From Vanilla planifolia (Eukaryota; Streptophyta; Magnoliopsida; Asparagales; Orchidaceae), in NCBI GenBank assembly GCA_023846275.1, contig CM043875.1:40764633-40828632 (forward strand): DNA of 64,000 nucleotides. Reading direction: 5' to 3'. Position 1 is the first letter of the stretch. Each line of letters opens with the position of its first letter. The translations under genes and the position numbers were made by a program. Below, in pieces: positions 61,101 through 64,000 of this stretch. The notes beneath the pieces were generated by a model that was not told where the DNA came from, ran no database searches, and saw only the letters and a list, made by a program, of their open reading frames with translations.

Positions 61101-63409
61101 ACAAATGCATTAAGATATTAGGAAATAATTGGAGCTCCCATAGAAATGATATAAAGAAAGGGATAAGAAGCATCTTGTTAAGAGGTAGGTGGAGATAGGA
61201 GATTTGATATGTTACATCTTAGGGAGTTACTAAAGAGAGATTTAAGAAAATTGAGGCTCATATGATGTAGAAGGTTCTATATATTGAAGCAGATCAATGA
61301 ATACGTAGTAGGTGGACTTACCACCTTACATGGAGATCTATTCAATCGTGAATGTGGAAAGTCTGAAGTCATTTGTACCTACAATATTGATGAAGAGCAC
61401 ATGATATCTTATCTTTGATGGAAGATCATGTCATGGGAAATTAGCAACCACTCTTAAAAGATACCATTATGGAGAAGAAAGAAACAAATACCTGGCGAGG
61501 AACTTGCTTTGCACATTGCTTTGGGAGAAAAAGGCAAATTGCAACGACAACAAAATAGCGTAGCCTATAAAGAGGAAATTCGGTGTTCCCTCATCTCACT
61601 TTCTCAACATCAAGTAGCATTAAATACTCCCAAACATTTCTCTTAATAATAAGAGAGATTCAATAGAAGTTGAATATCCAAAGAAAGGGTCAATGATGTG
61701 ATACTTTTCTTGAATGAATGGGAGAGTAGATTCTAGGACCTCGAGATCTATTCTATTGAGATATCCAAGAGAAGATAAATTATAATGCATTGAGACATAT
61801 GGAAGCAGTCTCAAAATGTCTCGAGAAGAACTTGGTGGAGCTTGACAGTACCAAGGCATCAATAAGGGATTAGGAAAAACATGAAGGCCATTTGGGTCTT
61901 GAGAGACGTCTTTAGCACTTGAGAATCATTGTTTACACCTTGGAGAGGAAGATAGAAGAGAATGGAAGGCAGGAGATGATGTTAGAGCTTAGGTTAAGAT
62001 GGATCGTTATCTCAAGTAGGAAGTAAGCTATGCAATAGGCCTTGAGGACGGTCTCAAGGTCCTTGTGAAATATCAAGAGCCTTGAGTCATCTTTCATCTG
62101 CAAATAAAGAAAGTTTTGAAGGCAACAAGCTCTAACATATGAAGAGTGCAATTGTTAGTGATCGTTTTGCTTTTTTTGACATTTGGAGATTTGGAATTTA
62201 AACAATTATGGAATTTTGATATTTTAGGAAAGTAGTGCTAGCTATTATTTTATATATTTCATTCTATGTTTATATGGGTTTAGAAGACATTAAAACCCAT
62301 TCTAGCTGATGAGTAAGAAGACTATTCTTTGCAATCTTTTTTTTTTTGAAGGCATAGAGTTTTGAAACCCTAGCCATAGAGGATTGGTAGCCACAATCTT
62401 TTCTTCTTTTCTCTGTGTCTTTGGTATTATTCTGTGGTTGTGTTTGATCCCCTTGCATCTAGTTGACCTAAACTTTGAACATTTACAAAAATCTTGCAAA
62501 CATCCATCTCACCCGATGCCAAAAAGAGCAATTCAGAATATTGACAGATCACCACTAATCTTAACTCAGTATCTTTGCATGATAGAGAAATAAAACTGGT
62601 ACAATTCCCTTACATGAGGCTGTTGTACACTACTTGCTCTTAGCTGCTTAGCACTGTACAATGGAAAAGCTTGAGGCTCTGGATACATCTCTTGAATCCT
62701 GATTTTTGTAGCATGGATGGTTTTTCTTTTCATATTCGTTATAGTTAACCTCTTTGATGTATTTGTGCTAATGATGCCTAGATGCCCACTGTCTTTCTAT
62801 TTGAATTATTGACATTCTCCTGGTGCCATTTTTTGCTTGCATAGTCATTTTTGAATGGAAACTGGCGTTTTGCATAAAATTAATTCAGGCAATCTGCAGG
62901 TGGGATTTGATGCTCTATACTTTGCTCGTATTGATTACCAAGATAGGGAAGAACGAAAAGATCTCAAAAACCTTGAGATTGTTTGGAGGGGATCCAAGAC
63001 TTTTGGCTCATCTGCCGATGTAAGTGGTTTATTGAATTGTTTCCTCTGCAGAAGGAAATCTATGGTTGATTTTTTTAAAGAGAAAATGAGAATCAATGAT
63101 TGATCTATGATACTGTGTCATGAGTTTTATCTCATCTTTGCGATTAGCTCTAAAACATTTATTCCTTGTTGTTCATCAGATTTTTGCTGGCATATTTCCT
63201 GTGAACTACGAACCACCTCCTGGAGGTTTCTACTTTGAAGTCAATTCTGATTCCCCAATTGTTCAGGTGACTTTGCAATGTTCTGAATAATTGAATGTTG
63301 ATCAGCAGGAATTCATTTGTAATACTCTTGATTGCAGGATGATCCCCTTCTGTTCGATTACAATGTCCATGAGCGAGTAAATGATTTTGTTTCTGCAGCT
63401 ATATTGCAG
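49196..63409 (+). CDS. Lysosomal/vacuolar-type alpha-mannosidase (GH38), 5' part
   Basis: The enzyme is a zinc-dependent exo-glycosidase that trims mannose from N-glycans in the vacuole or apoplast. Six exons assemble without a break: 49,196-49,411; 49,560-49,643; 49,769-49,857 with 49,995-50,169 (split codon ATA); 62,900-63,019; 63,180-63,266; 63,338-63,409. This makes seven segments, 281 residues of about 1,000. An N-terminal signal peptide ([20 protein letters not shown]) is followed by the zinc-site motif [16 protein letters not shown] (about residues 43-58). Further on come [14 protein letters not shown] and [17 protein letters not shown], whose Asp in IDPFGHS is the expected catalytic nucleophile, and [15 protein letters not shown]. 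All junctions are GT-AG. The fourth intron is about 12.7 kb and full of retroelements. The remaining exons (rest of the catalytic domain and C-terminal domains) lie beyond the right edge. No frameshift or lost key residue is visible. Confidence 0.96.
49412..49498 (+). repeat. CACT-type microsatellite directly after the exon 1 donor
   Basis: A CTCT run passes into (TCAC)n, with the phrase TTATTCACTTACTCACTCAC occurring twice. It occupies over half of the 148-bp first intron and starts within the donor context CAG|GTCTCTCTC. Confidence 0.9.
51405..52243 (+). repeat. Left LTR of the intronic gypsy element
   Basis: Homologous to 61,694-62,551 in the same orientation, with substitutions and indels throughout. 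It ends in GGATCA, two bases before the primer-binding site. The right LTR ends in the comparable CAGATCA. Confidence 0.65.
52246..52257 (+). other. Primer-binding site of the intronic gypsy element
   Basis: TTGTATCAAAGC differs at two positions from TGGTATCAGAGC, the initiator-Met-tRNA site of plant gypsy elements. It begins two bases after the left LTR. Confidence 0.65.
52983..53876. repeat. Tandem duplication of 447 bp, copies identical by eye
   Basis: Copy 1 is 52,983-53,429 and copy 2 is 53,430-53,876. Every block I compared is identical, including the 68-codon minus-strand frame present in each (53,126-53,332 and 53,573-53,779). The duplicated DNA itself has no recognised coding function. 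It lies between the gag-like stretch of the outer gypsy element and the nested element. Confidence 0.96.
53880..55280. other. AT-rich stretch, possibly LTR of the nested element
   Basis: No gene was recognised. The GC-richer 54.8-55.2 kb part, on the minus strand, resembles an LTR or leader (CTCTCTTCTCCTTCACTCAG). If the nested minus-strand element has a 3' LTR it should lie here. A matching copy beyond 59.4 kb was not identified. Confidence 0.3.
55290..59400 (-). mobile_element. Nested Ty3/gypsy (chromovirus-like) fossil, opposite orientation
   Basis: The minus strand keeps the pol order. The protease region at about 58,450-58,385 reads [11 protein letters not shown]. Reverse transcriptase at about 57,840-57,350 reads [26 protein letters not shown] and VMPFKLTNV. 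RNase H at about 57,120-56,940 reads [20 protein letters not shown] and [11 protein letters not shown]. The integrase C-terminus at 55,816-55,574 reads [25 protein letters not shown] and [26 protein letters not shown]-like stretch at about 55.35 kb fits the chromodomain found after integrase in chromoviruses. Gag should lie at about 58.6-59.4 kb but is not clear. Stops and frameshifts occur throughout. Confidence 0.8.
59400..60200. other. Junction zone between nested and outer gypsy elements
   Basis: Short frames occur on both strands with no family motif. The outer boundary of the nested element, and perhaps its LTR, should lie here. Confidence 0.3.
61694..62551 (+). repeat. Right LTR of the intronic gypsy element
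   Basis: Homologous to 51,405-52,243. It is preceded by the purine tract AAAGAAAGGG (about 61,680-61,689) and ends GACAGATCA. About 350 bp separate it from mannosidase exon 5. Confidence 0.65.
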
Positions 63410-64000
63410 GTATCATGAAAATGTTGTTCAACTTATCCCTCATTTTAACACACAGTTAAGGTCATGCATAGATGATCACCCGGCTTTTCAACCTTGTGTC
63501 ACTATTTGTTTTTTATATTTCATGGATAAACAGCACAAACCTCAAGAGTAAATTGTTAAGGGTGATTGAAATTATTCTTATTTTATTAACAAATGTAGGA
63601 GTAAGCATGGGGCGTGATAAGCAGTTTGACGTACTTGCTAGTGCATGATAATCACTGACCATTTAATTATGTTAAAAAAGGCATCGGGTTGCATGCGATC
63701 TTCATAGAGGAGCAAGATTTTGGTAATAATTTTGCAAGGAGGGAATAATACGTTTGATAAACGAAATCATTGACTAAGTGAAATCCGTTCCGTTGATGCC
63801 AGCACAATTCGTAGTCCACTTATTTATTTAGAATAGATTTTCTTTTGGCGTGTTTCTTCATTTCAGTAGAATTCTCCATACCCTTAGTATAAAGTTCACT
63901 GGGTCTCATGTGATGTACGAAATGTTAATATTAACTTTCGGACTATTTCTAACTAAGCAAACAATTATATAAAAAAGTTGAATATGGGCTGTAGAAGTAG
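63410..64000 (+). other. Start of the alpha-mannosidase intron after the last visible exon
   Basis: After the donor CAG|GTATCATG no further mannosidase coding sequence could be found up to the window edge. The next exon must lie outside. Confidence 0.7.

Larger units (their letters stand above)
51405..62551 (+). mobile_element. Ty3/gypsy element with two diverged LTRs, in the mannosidase intron
   Basis: The LTRs (about 51,405-52,243 and 61,694-62,551) align through many shared blocks, for example AGATAAATTATGATG/AGATAAATTATAATG, TTAGAGCTTA, ATCCATCTCAC and GGCATAGAGTT...GAGGATTGGTA. A primer-binding site follows the left LTR and a purine tract (AAAGAAAGGG) precedes the right one. Integrase remnants on the plus strand (about 60.5-61.0 kb) read [36 protein letters not shown] and SLPYTKLA. 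A gag-like stretch sits at about 52.3-52.7 kb. LTR divergence and stops show an old, dead insertion. Protease, reverse transcriptase and RNase H of this strand were not found; the space holds another element. Confidence 0.78.
50170..62899 (+). other. Giant retroelement-filled intron 4 of the alpha-mannosidase gene
   Basis: The donor CAG|GTATAG (50,170) and acceptor CTGCAG (ends 62,899) join LLSAQ to VGFDAL in phase 0, matching the continuous protein of the family. The first 1.2 kb and last 0.35 kb look like original AT-rich intron. The rest is a gypsy element with two LTRs, a nested gypsy element in opposite orientation, and a 447-bp duplication. The other introns seen in this gene are only 71-160 bp where measurable. 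Confidence 0.93.

Noticed and set aside
1-64000. CRISPR arrays, operons, phage or other bacterial-type systems
   Set aside because: No regularly spaced short repeats or operon-like coding runs are present; all recognisable genes are plant genes with introns and the rest is retroelement debris.

Overview
The window looks like nuclear DNA of a flowering plant, probably a monocot. It has plant-specific genes (LEAFY, an ERF transcription factor, a vacuolar/secretory alpha-mannosidase) with canonical GT-AG introns. The LEAFY and ERF exons are GC-rich and sit in very AT-rich intergenic DNA full of decayed LTR retrotransposons. The monocot call is inferred from base composition and is not certain. 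There are no bacterial-type operons and no CRISPR arrays.

Layout. 1-672: the last two exons of a FLORICAULA/LEAFY gene on the plus strand, cut by the window edge. 673-30,600: about 30 kb without an intact gene. It holds a minus-strand Ty3/gypsy fossil (about 8.7-11.6 kb, with its primer-binding site), a plus-strand Ty1/copia fossil (14.4-20.2 kb, split by an LTR-like insertion), a plus-strand gypsy fossil (21.2-23.3 kb), several old segmental tandem duplications and microsatellites. 30,633-31,866: a two-exon group X-like AP2/ERF gene on the minus strand. 32-45 kb: AT-rich DNA with a gypsy integrase fragment (37 kb), two small GC-rich islands facing away from each other (38.4-39.4 kb), and an LTR-like block (42.0-43.4 kb). 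45.0-45.6 kb: a fragment of a mitochondrial stomatin-like (SPFH) gene. 46,162-46,677: an intronless minus-strand gene for a 171-aa highly charged protein of unknown function. 49,196 to the right edge: the 5' part of a lysosomal-type GH38 alpha-mannosidase gene with six visible exons.

The most striking structure is intron 4 of the alpha-mannosidase gene, about 12.7 kb. It contains a plus-strand gypsy element with two diverged LTRs and a recognisable primer-binding site. A second gypsy element in the opposite orientation lies inside it, and there is also a 447-bp tandem duplication whose two copies are identical by eye. The surrounding retroelement remnants are riddled with stops, so this duplication must be very recent, gene-converted, or an assembly artefact.

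The genes do not form a pathway: LEAFY (floral identity), ERF (stress/ethylene-type regulation) and alpha-mannosidase (N-glycan turnover) are neighbours only. I found no convincing new multi-gene system. The items worth a second look are the diverged LEAFY C-terminus, the intron architecture, the recurring 235-447 bp tandem duplications inside dead retroelements, and a few unassigned GC-rich islands.
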